Assembly: GCA_040756995.1 (NCBI GenBank)
Contig: JBFLYK010000031.1
Coordinates: 24,025-88,024, forward strand
DNA length: 64,000 bases
Reading direction: 5' to 3'
From: BP-133 sp040756995
GTDB taxonomy: Bacteria > Actinomycetota > Acidimicrobiia > IMCC26256 > BP-133
Shown here: in pieces, positions 35,304-42,589 of the stretch
Layout of the letters: every line of letters starts with the position of its first letter
Position numbering within the stretch: position 1 is the first letter of the stretch
The notes under the pieces: model-generated
What the model saw: only the letters and a program-made list of their open reading frames with translations
Database searches by the model: none
Told to the model about the DNA's origin: nothing
Position numbers and translations under genes: made by a program

Positions 35304-36881
35304 TTACGCCGAGCCGACGGAGACGGGCGGGGCGGCCGGGTCGCGGTGGTCGGGCTCCGGCCCGTCCGGCCCATCCGGCCCGTCCGGCCGGCGGGGCCGG
35401 GCGGGCAGGAAGCACAGCGCCAGCACGGCACCGAGCGCGGCGACGGCGGCGCCGATGAGCAGCGCGTCGCCCATCGCGGCGACGAAGGCGGAACGGGCCG
35501 TCGCCAGCAGGTTGGCGGCGGCCGGCCCGGCGGTCGCCGCGGCGTGGACGGCGGCACCGATCGAGTCGCCGGCCGCGGTGGCCGCCGGCTCCGGCAGCCC
35601 GCCGAGCGCGGGCCGGACGGCCGTGGCGTAGGAGGACGACAGGACACTGCCGATGACGGCCACTCCGAGCGCACCGCCGACCATCCGGGTGGTGTCGTTC
35701 ATGGCCGAGCCGACCCCCGCCTTGGCCAGCGGCAGCGACCCCATGATCGACTCCGTGGCCGGCGCCATCGTCGCCCCCATGCCCAGGCCGAGCAGCGCCA
35801 GGGCGAAGCCGACCGGCGCGTAGCCGTCGCCGGCGTCGAGGCCGGCGAGGAGGACGAGTCCGGCGGCCACGGTCACCAGGCCGCCGGCGACCACGACCTT
35901 CGTGCCGATCCGCTCGTCGAGGCGGGCCGACAGCGGCGCGGCGATCACCAGTGTGGCGATCGGCGTGACCCGCAGGCCGGCGGCCAGGGCCGAGTACCCG
36001 AGGACGAACTGCAGGTGCTGGGTCAGCACGAAGATCGAACCGAAGAGGGCGAAGAACACCAGGGTGATCGAGAGGCTGCCGGCGCTGAAGCGGGCATCGC
36101 GGAAGAAGCTCATGTGCAGCATCGGATGGGGCGTGCGCCGCTCCCAGGCCACGAAGGCGAGGAGCAAACCGGCGGCCAGCCCGAAGGCGGTGAGCGTCCG
36201 CCCCTCGGCCCAACCGTGGTTCGGGGCTTCGATGATCCCGTAGACCAGCGCCGTCAGCCCGGCGATCGACAGCACCGCACCGGCGGGATCGAGCGGCGTC
36301 GCCGCCGGATCCTTAGACTCCGGGACGAGCGGGATCCCGGCCAACAGCGCCACGCCGACGATGGGCACGTTGATCAGGAACACCGAGCCCCACCAGAAGT
36401 GCTCCAGGAGCCAGCCGCCGGCGACCGGGCCGGCGACGATGCCGAAGCCGGCGGTCGCCGCCCAGGCGGCGATGGCCCGCCCCCGTTCCTCGGCCGGGAA
36501 GATCGCCGTGATGATCGACAGGGTCGACGGCATGATCAACGCCCCGCCGATGCCCATGGCCGCCCGGGTGGCGATCAGCACCTCGGCCGAGCCGGCGAAG
36601 GCCGAGGCCACCGAGCCGGCCACGAAGATCACGAGCCCGGCGTCGAGCGCCAGGCGCCGCCCGAACCGGTCCCCGAAGGCGCCCATGGTGAGCAGCAGCC
36701 CGGCGAAGACGAGGACGTAGGAGTCGACGATCCACTGGAGCTGGCTCGACGAGGCGTCCAGATCGCGCACCAGTGTGGGGAGCGCGACGTTGAGGATGGT
36801 GTTGTCCATGCCGATCACGACGAGACTCAGGGCCAGCACGGCCAGGGCCTGCCAGCGGCGGGGGTAGGCGTCCCCGGTCAT
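35304..36881 (-). CDS. MFS drug:H+ antiporter of the DHA2 (EmrB/QacA) family
   Basis: This 525-residue, 14-helix exporter carries motif A (GDRFGRR), the DHA2 start QWIVDSYVLVFAGLLLTMG and motif C (AGPVAGGWLLEHFWWGSVFLINVP). A Gly/Pro/Asp-rich cytoplasmic tail (RRPDGPDGPDGPEPDHRD) ends it. GGAAGGGAGG precedes the ATG. The substrate is unknown; family members export cationic dyes, antiseptics and antibiotics. Placed directly upstream of a TetR gene with an operator at its promoter. Confidence 0.9.
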   Translation of the reverse strand: MTGDAYPRRWQALAVLALSLVVIGMDNTILNVALPTLVRDLDASSSQLQWIVDSYVLVFAGLLLTMGAFGDRFGRRLALDAGLVIFVAGSVASAFAGSAEVLIATRAAMGIGGALIMPSTLSIITAIFPAEERGRAIAAWAATAGFGIVAGPVAGGWLLEHFWWGSVFLINVPIVGVALLAGIPLVPESKDPAATPLDPAGAVLSIAGLTALVYGIIEAPNHGWAEGRTLTAFGLAAGLLLAFVAWERRTPHPMLHMSFFRDARFSAGSLSITLVFFALFGSIFVLTQHLQFVLGYSALAAGLRVTPIATLVIAAPLSARLDERIGTKVVVAGGLVTVAAGLVLLAGLDAGDGYAPVGFALALLGLGMGATMAPATESIMGSLPLAKAGVGSAMNDTTRMVGGALGVAVIGSVLSSSYATAVRPALGGLPEPAATAAGDSIGAAVHAAATAGPAAANLLATARSAFVAAMGDALLIGAAVAALGAVLALCFLPARPRRPDGPDGPDGPEPDHRDPAAPPVSVGSA

Positions 36882-36900
36882 CGGTCCTCCCTTCCGTTCC

Positions 36901-36928
36901 TGTATAGAAACGATACGGTTTCGTATCG
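36901..36928 (-). promoter_or_regulatory. Promoter and TetR operator of the MFS gene
   Basis: On the minus strand a TATACA -10 box (36901-36906) is preceded by a perfect palindrome CGATACG-GTTT-CGTATCG (36911-36928) that covers the spacer and overlaps the -35 position. This is the expected layout for steric repression by a dimeric TetR protein. Confidence 0.7.
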
Positions 36929-37061
36929 AAAATAGTGGACGGGCGGGCGCAGGTCAAGCGCGCCGGGAGGGCGGGCCTTCAACTCGCCGCCTGCCGGGAA
37001 CAAGGACGGGCGGTCCGGTGTTCTGTGGGCTCCCGGATCGACGCCCGCGGAAGGAGGGCCG

Positions 37062-37430
37062 ATGAGCGAGATCACGATTTACGAGCGCTACCGGCTCGGG
37101 CAGGCGTACATGGCCGACGGCGACGTGCGATCGGCGGCACGCGTGCTGGAACCGGCCGTCGAGGCGGAGCCGACCAGCGCCGCACTGTGGTTCCTCCTGG
37201 CCCAGGCCTACTTCGGCGCAGCGCGCCTGCGCCGGGCCGAGGCGGCCTTCCAGCGGGTCGTCGAGATCGACCCCACGGATCACCACGCCCGCTTCGGCCT
37301 CGGCCGGGCGCTCGAGCGGCAGAGCCGTTACGGGGAAGCCCTGGCCCAGTACCGCATCGCGCTGGCGCTGTCGCCCGAGGCCGACTACCTCGAAGCGCGG
37401 CAGCGGGTCGAGGCGCGGCTGGCCGCCTGA
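37062..37430 (+). CDS. Tetratricopeptide-repeat protein
   Basis: This 122-residue protein is made of about three TPR units (YRLGQAYMADGDVRSAARVLEPA; LWFLLAQAYFGAARLRRAEAAFQRVVEIDP; ARFGLGRALERQSRYGEALAQYRIAL). It has no signal peptide or enzyme domain, so it is presumably a cytoplasmic scaffold. GGAAGGAGGG provides a strong ribosome site. It is convergent with the next gene. Confidence 0.82.
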   Translation: MSEITIYERYRLGQAYMADGDVRSAARVLEPAVEAEPTSAALWFLLAQAYFGAARLRRAEAAFQRVVEIDPTDHHARFGLGRALERQSRYGEALAQYRIALALSPEADYLEARQRVEARLAA

Positions 37431-37458
37431 CCGGTCAGCCGCGCCCGGCGGCCGCCGT

Positions 37459-38250
37459 TCAGGCGGGGGCCATCGGCACGCCCACCCAGTCGTAGAGGTA
37501 GAGGGCGACCATGGTGGCGGCCGTCAGGCCGGCTTGGGGCAGGGCCACCCCGACGGCGAACAGGGCGAGCCGGACCCGCCGGGGTGCGGGCGCCGCGCCG
37601 GGTGCCGGCGCCGGCAACGGCCGGTGGCCGGGTTCCACCTGGCGCTGGCCACCGGCGGGCGAGAGCACCGCTTCGGCGGGCACCGGCACCGGCCGGTCGG
37701 CGGGCTCGAGCTCGCGCCAGCCGAAGTGCTCGAGGACCCGCAGGGCCTCGACGGTGAAAAACAGGATGCCGGTGACCATCACACCGGTGGTGACGAGGTG
37801 CAACCAGGGAATGTTGAACAGCAGCCAGTTGTCGGGCTGGTGGTACCGGTTCGTCTGCGCCCACTCGATGATGGACCCTTCGACGATGACGTTGCCGACG
37901 AAGATCGCCGGGAACGGCACGAGGTAGCGCCAGGCGCCGAGGCGGGCCCGCATCGGACCTTCGCAGTACCGCAGCCATCCGAAGATGGCGAAGCCGAAGA
38001 AGGCGCCATAGGAGAGCGGAGCCCACACCGCCTCGGGCCGCGAGCCCCAGGTGGCGATCCAGATGGTGTCGGGATGGAAGTCCATCCGCCAGATCTCCGG
38101 GCCGGCCAGGACCCAGTCGTGCGTCCAGGACAGGGTGCAGCCGACGTAGACCCCGAGCAGCAGGGCCCGGCGGGTGTGCTTCCAGAACACCCAGAGTCCC
38201 GCCGCCCAGGCGACCAGGAAGAAGAGTTCGACCATCCGGACCCGAGCCAT
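37459..38250 (-). CDS. Multi-spanning membrane protein of unknown function
   Basis: This 263-residue protein starts at ATG 38248-38250 after an AAGGGG ribosome site; a GTG 21 nt upstream lacks one. Six or so hydrophobic segments are separated by a cytoplasmic Pro/Ala-rich loop near residues 190-220. Distinct polar patches (LSWTHDWVLAGPEIWRMDFHPD, GSIIEWAQTNRYHQPDNW) include charged residues near the membrane that could form an active site. I do not recognise the family. A palindromic operator-like site lies just upstream. Confidence 0.65.
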   Translation of the reverse strand: MARVRMVELFFLVAWAAGLWVFWKHTRRALLLGVYVGCTLSWTHDWVLAGPEIWRMDFHPDTIWIATWGSRPEAVWAPLSYGAFFGFAIFGWLRYCEGPMRARLGAWRYLVPFPAIFVGNVIVEGSIIEWAQTNRYHQPDNWLLFNIPWLHLVTTGVMVTGILFFTVEALRVLEHFGWRELEPADRPVPVPAEAVLSPAGGQRQVEPGHRPLPAPAPGAAPAPRRVRLALFAVGVALPQAGLTAATMVALYLYDWVGVPMAPA

Positions 38251-38271
38251 TGCGATCCCCTTGATCGTCAC

Positions 38272-38289
38272 TGACTGAGCATTCGGTCA
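38272..38289. promoter_or_regulatory. Operator-like palindrome upstream of the membrane protein
   Basis: TGACTGA-GCAT-TCGGTCA is an 18-bp inverted repeat with one mismatch, typical of TetR operators. It lies 22 bp upstream of the ATG at 38250. A partly overlapping palindrome CGGTC-ATG-GACCG (38284-38296) is next to it. Divergent genes start on each side, so both could be controlled. Confidence 0.45.
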
Positions 38290-38383
38290 TGGACCGTAAT
38301 CGCCTTTACGGAGACCGTCAACCGGCGGGTGAGCAGCCCTACGCGGCGCTTAGTCGACCGGCGCTGGTGGGTAGGTGTGCGCC

Positions 38384-38998
38384 ATGGCAGAGGTTCATGA
38401 CGCACCGGGCGAACGCATCGTGGCCGTGTTCCCCGATGAGGTCACCGCCGAGCGGGCGGCCGAGCGAGCGCGCCGCCTGGGGGCGCGAGAGGTCGCGGTC
38501 GGGAATCCCGACGACGAGGCCCGCGCCCTGGTCGGTGAGATGCGGGAAGAAACCTCGGAATCGTGGGCCGGTCCGAGCGTCGCCCTCTACACACCGGAGA
38601 TGGCCCGTCACATTCCGGGTCTGACCGTCATCTTCGCCGCCGCCGGAGCGGTGCTGGCGCTGCCGCTGGCCTTCGTCGATTTCGGTGGCGTGTCGTGGAT
38701 CGGGCGACTGTTCATCGCCGCCGTCAGCGGAGCGGTGGGCGGCGGCACGATCGGATTCCTGGTCGGCGGCTTCCTGGGCGCCCGGCGGCGGGCCGTGCTC
38801 GACCTGGCCGAGGAGCGCGGGGTCGTCGTGGGGATCGAAGGCGGCAATCGCAAGGCCACGGCGGCATTGGTCAAGGCCGGCGCCATGCGGGTCGACCGGC
38901 TCGTCGGCCAGATGCCCATCGACACGGTCGCCAGCCACGAGAGCCGGACACCGTCGCAGACCGTGCGCGACCAGCCGGTCCCCCAGGACGAGCCGTAG
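38384..38998 (+). CDS. Two-helix membrane protein with glycine-zipper (DUF1269-like)
   Basis: This 204-residue protein has a ferredoxin-like N-terminal segment (RIVAVFPDEVTAERAAERARRLGAREVAVGN). Two hydrophobic segments follow (about residues 87-107 and 118-145) with a Gly-rich packing motif (SGAVGGGTIGFLVGGFLGA). A C-terminal soluble part (GVVVGIEGGNRKATAALVKAGAMRVDRL) closes it. The layout resembles proteins annotated as general stress or DUF1269. ATG 38384 is chosen; a GTG nine nt upstream is possible. Function is unknown. Confidence 0.68.
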   Translation: MAEVHDAPGERIVAVFPDEVTAERAAERARRLGAREVAVGNPDDEARALVGEMREETSESWAGPSVALYTPEMARHIPGLTVIFAAAGAVLALPLAFVDFGGVSWIGRLFIAAVSGAVGGGTIGFLVGGFLGARRRAVLDLAEERGVVVGIEGGNRKATAALVKAGAMRVDRLVGQMPIDTVASHESRTPSQTVRDQPVPQDEP

Positions 38999-39080
38999 CC
39001 GTCCCCGGTTCAGCGGCGGCGGTTTCCGCTCAGCCGGAAGCGACGACTTCGATCGTGCAGGTCGGCGGCCCAGTCGCGGC

Positions 39081-39587
39081 TCAGTGTTCGATCCCGAGGG
39101 CCCTGGCGATGTCACTGAGCCGCCGCCAGAGTCGGCGACCTTCGAGTGGGTGAAAGTCGAAATGCTCGTAGAAGGCTCGCGCTTTGTCGTTGATGGCGTC
39201 GACCACGACCGCTCGAGCGCCGAATTCGCGACCGCCTCGCACGCAGCGGCCGAGAGCGTCGACGAGGAGGTGACCGCCCAGTTGGCGACCCTGTTCTGAA
39301 CGGTCGATCGCAAGGCGGGCCAGCAGCACGACAGGGACCGGATCGGGCATTCCCCGGCGGAGGCGGGATGGAGCCCGCTCATGGGCGATCGAGCTCATAG
39401 CCAGGGCGTAGTAGCCAACGACGCGCTGCTCGCGGCTGAGCACGTAGGTTGCGGCGGTGCCGGCCGAAAGCGCCACCCGGGCGGATCGTTGCAACCACCG
39501 GTTGAGTTCAATGTCGCCACAGTCGAACTCGTCGATGGCGTGGTCGTCGGTCAGCAGTTGGACCGGCTGGAGCGGCTGCTGTGTCAC
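39081..39587 (-). CDS. TacT-like GNAT toxin
   Basis: This 168-residue GNAT acetyltransferase has the TacT family start (LTDDHAIDEFDCGDIELNRWLQRSA, then ATYVL and VGYYALAMSSIAHERAP). VVLLARLAIDRSEQGRQLGGHLLVDAL forms the acetyl-CoA pyrophosphate loop, and AFYEHFDFHPL ends the domain. TacT enzymes acetylate aminoacyl-tRNA and stop translation. Its start overlaps the antitoxin stop (ATGA), the usual order for DUF1778-GNAT modules. Confidence 0.88.
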   Translation of the reverse strand: MTQQPLQPVQLLTDDHAIDEFDCGDIELNRWLQRSARVALSAGTAATYVLSREQRVVGYYALAMSSIAHERAPSRLRRGMPDPVPVVLLARLAIDRSEQGRQLGGHLLVDALGRCVRGGREFGARAVVVDAINDKARAFYEHFDFHPLEGRRLWRRLSDIARALGIEH

Positions 39588-39868
39588 CGCTTTGGGATCG
39601 GGCTGCGCTTCCTCGCGTAGCGGCGCAGTGAGGGCATGTCCTCGGCAGGAGAGTCGAGCGCGGCCACAAAACGGCCGAAGGCCTCGGAGGTCACCTCGAT
39701 GCGCTGAGCCCGGGCGACGACTTCCTCGGCCCGTTCGGTTGCGGCCGCCAGCATGAACCCGGTCAGGGTTTCGCCTGTCAGTTCGGCGGCGGCGCGAAGT
39801 ATCCGCTCCTGACGCCCGCTCACGCGGAGATTGATGCGCCCAGTCCGCTCCTCGGCTGCCTCGCCCAT
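39584..39868 (-). CDS. DUF1778-family antitoxin (TacA-like)
   Basis: This 94-residue protein has an N-terminal ribbon-helix-helix (RINLRVSGRQERILRAAAELTGETLTGFML) and a C-terminal toxin-neutralising tail. ATG 39866-39868 is favoured because a textbook promoter ends 6 nt upstream. It should bind its own promoter, where an ATGTACAT palindrome lies between -35 and -10. Confidence 0.88.
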   Translation of the reverse strand: MGEAAEERTGRINLRVSGRQERILRAAAELTGETLTGFMLAAATERAEEVVARAQRIEVTSEAFGRFVAALDSPAEDMPSLRRYARKRSPIPKR

Positions 39869-39874
39869 AACGCG

Positions 39875-39903
39875 ATTGTACTCACTGGATATGTACATGT
39901 CAC
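39875..39903 (-). promoter_or_regulatory. Leaderless promoter and operator of the TacA/TacT-type module
   Basis: On the minus strand: -35 GTGACA (39898-39903), 17-bp spacer, -10 TACAAT (39875-39880), 6 nt, ATG. The spacer contains the perfect palindrome ATGTACAT (39891-39898), a likely RHH operator for autoregulation. Confidence 0.72.
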
Positions 39904-39940
39904 CAGGACTCCGTGACACGAGCGATCTCCTGACCGCCCA

Positions 39941-40270
39941 TCAAGGGGCATAGTCACAGCCGCTGACAGCCAGCGTCTCGACCGCTTCCCTGAGGCGATT
40001 TTCTCCGAGCCGGTGCAGCAGATAGTCGGCGGCCGCGCTGTCGGAGAAGCGGGCCGTCGCCAGCGCCACTTCGCGCATGGGAACGCTTGGCAGGCGACCG
40101 CCAGGGCGTAGCCGGCCCGCGTCACCACTTTCCGAACCGATGCCAGCAGGTAGCGGCCGTCGGGGGTCGATCGCCAGTCGTTCGCTGTCCCCTTCGACCA
40201 CCACTGCGCCGAGTCGGGCCCCCTCCTCCAGAGCCTCCTCAACGCCCACGCGGCACGAGAACGCTTCCAT
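39941..40270 (-). pseudogene. Frameshifted, truncated serine hydrolase (class A beta-lactamase-like) remnant
   Basis: From ATG 40268-40270 (AGGTGG ribosome site) the frame reads to ...LAIDP, after which the similarity to serine hydrolases continues one frame over as DGRYLLASVRKVV (SxxK-like). It then returns to the first frame as VALATARFSDSAAADYLLHRLG (SDN-like motif). The first shift coincides with a run of five C on the coding strand (40162-40166). The frame stops at 39941, well short of a full-length domain (about 110 codons against about 260). This is a decayed copy or carries sequencing indels. Confidence 0.6.
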
Positions 40271-40753
40271 CGCGGTTCCACCTGACCGGGCACCCTGCCT
40301 GCCCGTTTCCGGGATGCGAGCGTACGTTGGGAACCGGCCCCCCGCCATGGACGGAACCGGCGAGCGGTGCCGGGCCTCAGTCGGCGGCCCCTCCGAGCGC
40401 AAGCCAGTGGATCCAGTCGGTCTGGTCGGGGGGGTGCTTCGGCGAGCACTGCCTTCAAGGCCGCGATGAGGTTCGCCGGATACGAGGCGGACCCCCGGTG
40501 AAACCGGCGTGGGGAGGTGAAGGTGACTTTCCTGGGTGATGTTCGCCGCGGGCGTCGGATCGCCCAGGCGACCAGCGGCCCCGGCACGCCGGGGCGCTAC
40601 TTCCGCTACCAGCGTGAACGCAGTCGATGAGTCGGCAGTCCGCCTCGCTATGCTTACCGCTTGACTGTGGCCGTCTCCTCAGCCGTCCGGTTGGCGGCAA
40701 GCGTCACATCAGGTACTGCTGTGAAGCTAGTGTTCTTTGAGTGTTTTAAGTAA
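40271..40753. other. Gene-poor stretch between the serine hydrolase remnant and tRNA-Pro
   Basis: No gene can be supported across these 480 bp. A minus-strand frame contains SASYPANLIAALKAVLAEAPPR-like sequence near 40430-40490 that could be another decayed fragment. A plus-strand 37-codon frame at 40517-40630 has a good GGGGAGG ribosome site but no recognisable product. The stretch looks like degraded island-border DNA. Confidence 0.4.
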
Positions 40754-40828
40754 CGGGCTGTGGCGCAGCTTGGTTAGCGCGCTTGACTGGGGGTCAAGAG
40801 GTCGGGAGTTCAAATCTCCCCAGCCCGA
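40754..40828 (+). tRNA. tRNA-Pro (anticodon GGG)
   Basis: A full cloverleaf is present: acceptor CGGGCTG/CAGCCCG, D stem GCGC/GCGC, anticodon stem CTTGA/TCAAG with loop CTGGGGG (anticodon GGG at 40789-40791), T arm GGGAG-TTCAAAT-CTCCC, discriminator A. CCA is not encoded. The tyrosine integrase gene begins 102 nt downstream, so the 3' end of this tRNA is the probable attachment site of the element. Confidence 0.95.
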
Positions 40829-40845
40829 CTACAAAAGAGCAGGTC

Positions 40846-40869
40846 AGGGCCGGTCTTCGGACCGGCCCT
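40846..40869 (+). terminator. Terminator hairpin after tRNA-Pro
   Basis: A perfect 10-bp stem AGGGCCGGTC / GACCGGCCCT is closed by a stable TTCG tetraloop, 17 nt after the tRNA. There is no T run. Confidence 0.75.
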
Positions 40870-40889
40870 CCGCTTTGGCTGGGTCGGCG

Positions 40890-40924
40890 TGATCACGGAT
40901 TGATCACGAACCGTGCGGTAACCT
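40890..40924 (+). promoter_or_regulatory. Direct repeats and leaderless -10 upstream of the integrase
   Basis: TGATCACG occurs twice, 11 bp apart (40890-40897 and 40901-40908), each containing the palindrome TGATCA. A -10 box TAACCT (40919-40924) follows, 6 nt before the integrase ATG. The repeats are candidate integrase arm or regulator sites overlapping the -35 region. Confidence 0.5.
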
Positions 40925-40930
40925 CTCTGT

Positions 40931-42076
40931 ATGCGCGGCAGCGTGAAGAAGGATCCGGCGCGGGGCACCTGGATGTACGTCGTCGACCTCCCCCCTGGGC
41001 CTGACAACCAGCGTCGGCAGAAGCTGAAGCGCGGGTTCTCCACCCGGAGGGCCGCCGAGGAGGCCCTCGCCGAGGTGATCGGGCGGGTCAACAGGGGCAT
41101 CCATGCCGACGCCGGCCGGCGGCGTCTGAGCGAATACCTCGAGGAGTGGCTCGAAGGCCTCGCCGTCTCCCGGGAGAACTCCACCGTCGAGAACTACGGC
41201 AACGTCCTGCGGTCGTGGGTCATCCCCCGGATCGGCGGTCTCCGCCTGTCGGCCGTCGAGCCCGGTCATCTCCGGAAGCTCTACGCCGAGCTTCTCAAGG
41301 AGGGCGGGCGGGGCGGGCGCCCCCTGTCCGCACGGTCCGTGAGCCTCGCCCACCGGGTGCTGCACCGGGCGCTCGAGGACGCCGTCTCGGACGGGCTGCT
41401 CCCACGGAACCCGGCCGCGTCGGTGAAGCGCCCGGCCGTGTCATCGTCCGCCGCCGGTGCGGTCTGGTCGGCGGAGGACGCCCGCCGCTTCCTGGCCGCC
41501 GTGACCGGCGAGCGCCTGGAGGCGCTGTGGCGACTGGAGCTCAACACCGGCCTCCGCCGGGCCGAGGCGGCGGGTTTACGGTGGTCGGACGTCGATTTCT
41601 CGGCGGGCGTGATCCAGGTGCGGGTCCAGCGCACAACCGAGGGTTACAAGGTCGTTGAGCGCGAACCCAAGACGGCCGCCGGGCGCCGGCGCGTCCCCGT
41701 CGACCCGGGAGCGATGGCGGCGCTGCGGGCGTGGCGGACGCGCCAGAAGGAGGAGCGGCTGGCCTTCGGCCCGGCATACCAGGACACCGACCTCGTCTTC
41801 ACCCGCGAGGACGGTTCCGGATGGCACCCCCAGAGCCTTCGCCACGCGCTCACCTGGGCCTGCAAGCGGGCCGGCGTCCCGGTCCTCCGGTATCACGACT
41901 TGAGGCACACGGCTGCGACGCTCGCCCTGGAGGCGGGCGTGCACCCCAAGGTCGTCCAGGAGCGTCTCGGCCATGCCTCGGTCCAGATCACGCTCGACAC
42001 CTATTCCCACGTTCAGGAATCCGTTGCCAAGGATGCCGCCGATCGCATCGCCCGCTATCTGGGCGGCGATGGTTGA
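40931..42076 (+). CDS. int: Tyrosine site-specific integrase
   Basis: This 381-residue protein has an AP2-like arm-binding start (GSVKKDPARGTWMYVVDLPPG), a SAM-like core-binding domain (about 65-165) and a catalytic domain. Active-site residues are all visible: Arg in NTGLRRAEAAGLRW, Lys in REPKTAAGRRRVPV, HxxR in HDLRHTAATLAL, His in LGHASVQITLDTYSHV and the Tyr nucleophile in that last motif. It is intact and sits directly downstream of tRNA-Pro in the same direction, as in actinomycete elements of the pSAM2 type. Confidence 0.93.
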   Translation: MRGSVKKDPARGTWMYVVDLPPGPDNQRRQKLKRGFSTRRAAEEALAEVIGRVNRGIHADAGRRRLSEYLEEWLEGLAVSRENSTVENYGNVLRSWVIPRIGGLRLSAVEPGHLRKLYAELLKEGGRGGRPLSARSVSLAHRVLHRALEDAVSDGLLPRNPAASVKRPAVSSSAAGAVWSAEDARRFLAAVTGERLEALWRLELNTGLRRAEAAGLRWSDVDFSAGVIQVRVQRTTEGYKVVEREPKTAAGRRRVPVDPGAMAALRAWRTRQKEERLAFGPAYQDTDLVFTREDGSGWHPQSLRHALTWACKRAGVPVLRYHDLRHTAATLALEAGVHPKVVQERLGHASVQITLDTYSHVQESVAKDAADRIARYLGGDG

Positions 42077-42155
42077 GGGCCGTCCGGGCATCGATCGGCT
42101 GACGACTGCTCCGCTTGCCTCGCTGACGAGTCCGGGAGCGCCGGCAGCACGTCAC

Positions 42156-42161
42156 TATTGT
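42156..42161 (+). promoter_or_regulatory. Leaderless -10 box of the excisionase-like gene
   Basis: TATTGT ends 7 nt before the GTG at 42169; there is no ribosome site. Confidence 0.45.
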
Positions 42162-42168
42162 CCCGCCG

Positions 42169-42543
42169 GTGCGAAACGACCGGGAGCCGCTGGCATCGCT
42201 GCAGGAGGTGGCTGATTACCTCGGGGTCCCGGTCAGAACCCTGTACGGCTGGCGCTACAAGGGAGACGGGCCGCCCGGCTACAAGGTAGGGAAGCACATC
42301 CGCTACCGCTGGGCTGACGTTGACCGCTGGCTCGAAACGCGGAAGGACGAAGAGCGCCGCCTGTCGCGGCCGGGTCGAAGGGCGGCCCTGCCCAGCTGGC
42401 TACCGGTCGTGCAGGACGACTACCGCCCGCTACGCCGGATCAAGGAACGCCTTGAGGACGGTTCGGAACTGCTCGTGTGCGGCCACACCGTGCGAGGGAG
42501 GCCGAACGACTGGGCACAGCGCCGCCGCTGCTCTGCTTGTTGA
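42169..42543 (+). CDS. Excisionase-like MerR-type HTH protein
   Basis: This 124-residue protein has an HTH_17 domain (LASLQEVADYLGVPVRTLYGWRYKGDGPPGYKVGKHIRYRWADVDRWLE) at residues about 8-57. That is the usual form of excisionases and small regulators next to actinobacterial integrases. The C-terminal half is basic and ends with a possible zinc-binding cluster (VCGH and CSAC). It probably controls directionality of recombination or integrase expression. Confidence 0.8.
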   Translation: MRNDREPLASLQEVADYLGVPVRTLYGWRYKGDGPPGYKVGKHIRYRWADVDRWLETRKDEERRLSRPGRRAALPSWLPVVQDDYRPLRRIKERLEDGSELLVCGHTVRGRPNDWAQRRRCSAC

Positions 42544-42589
42544 TGCCAGGCTGGACTGCAGGCTTCGACGGCCGGGCGATGGCGACCGG

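Noticed and set aside
40517..40630. 37-codon plus-strand frame with GGGGAGG ribosome site
   Set aside because: Too short and without a recognisable product to support as a gene in degraded border DNA.
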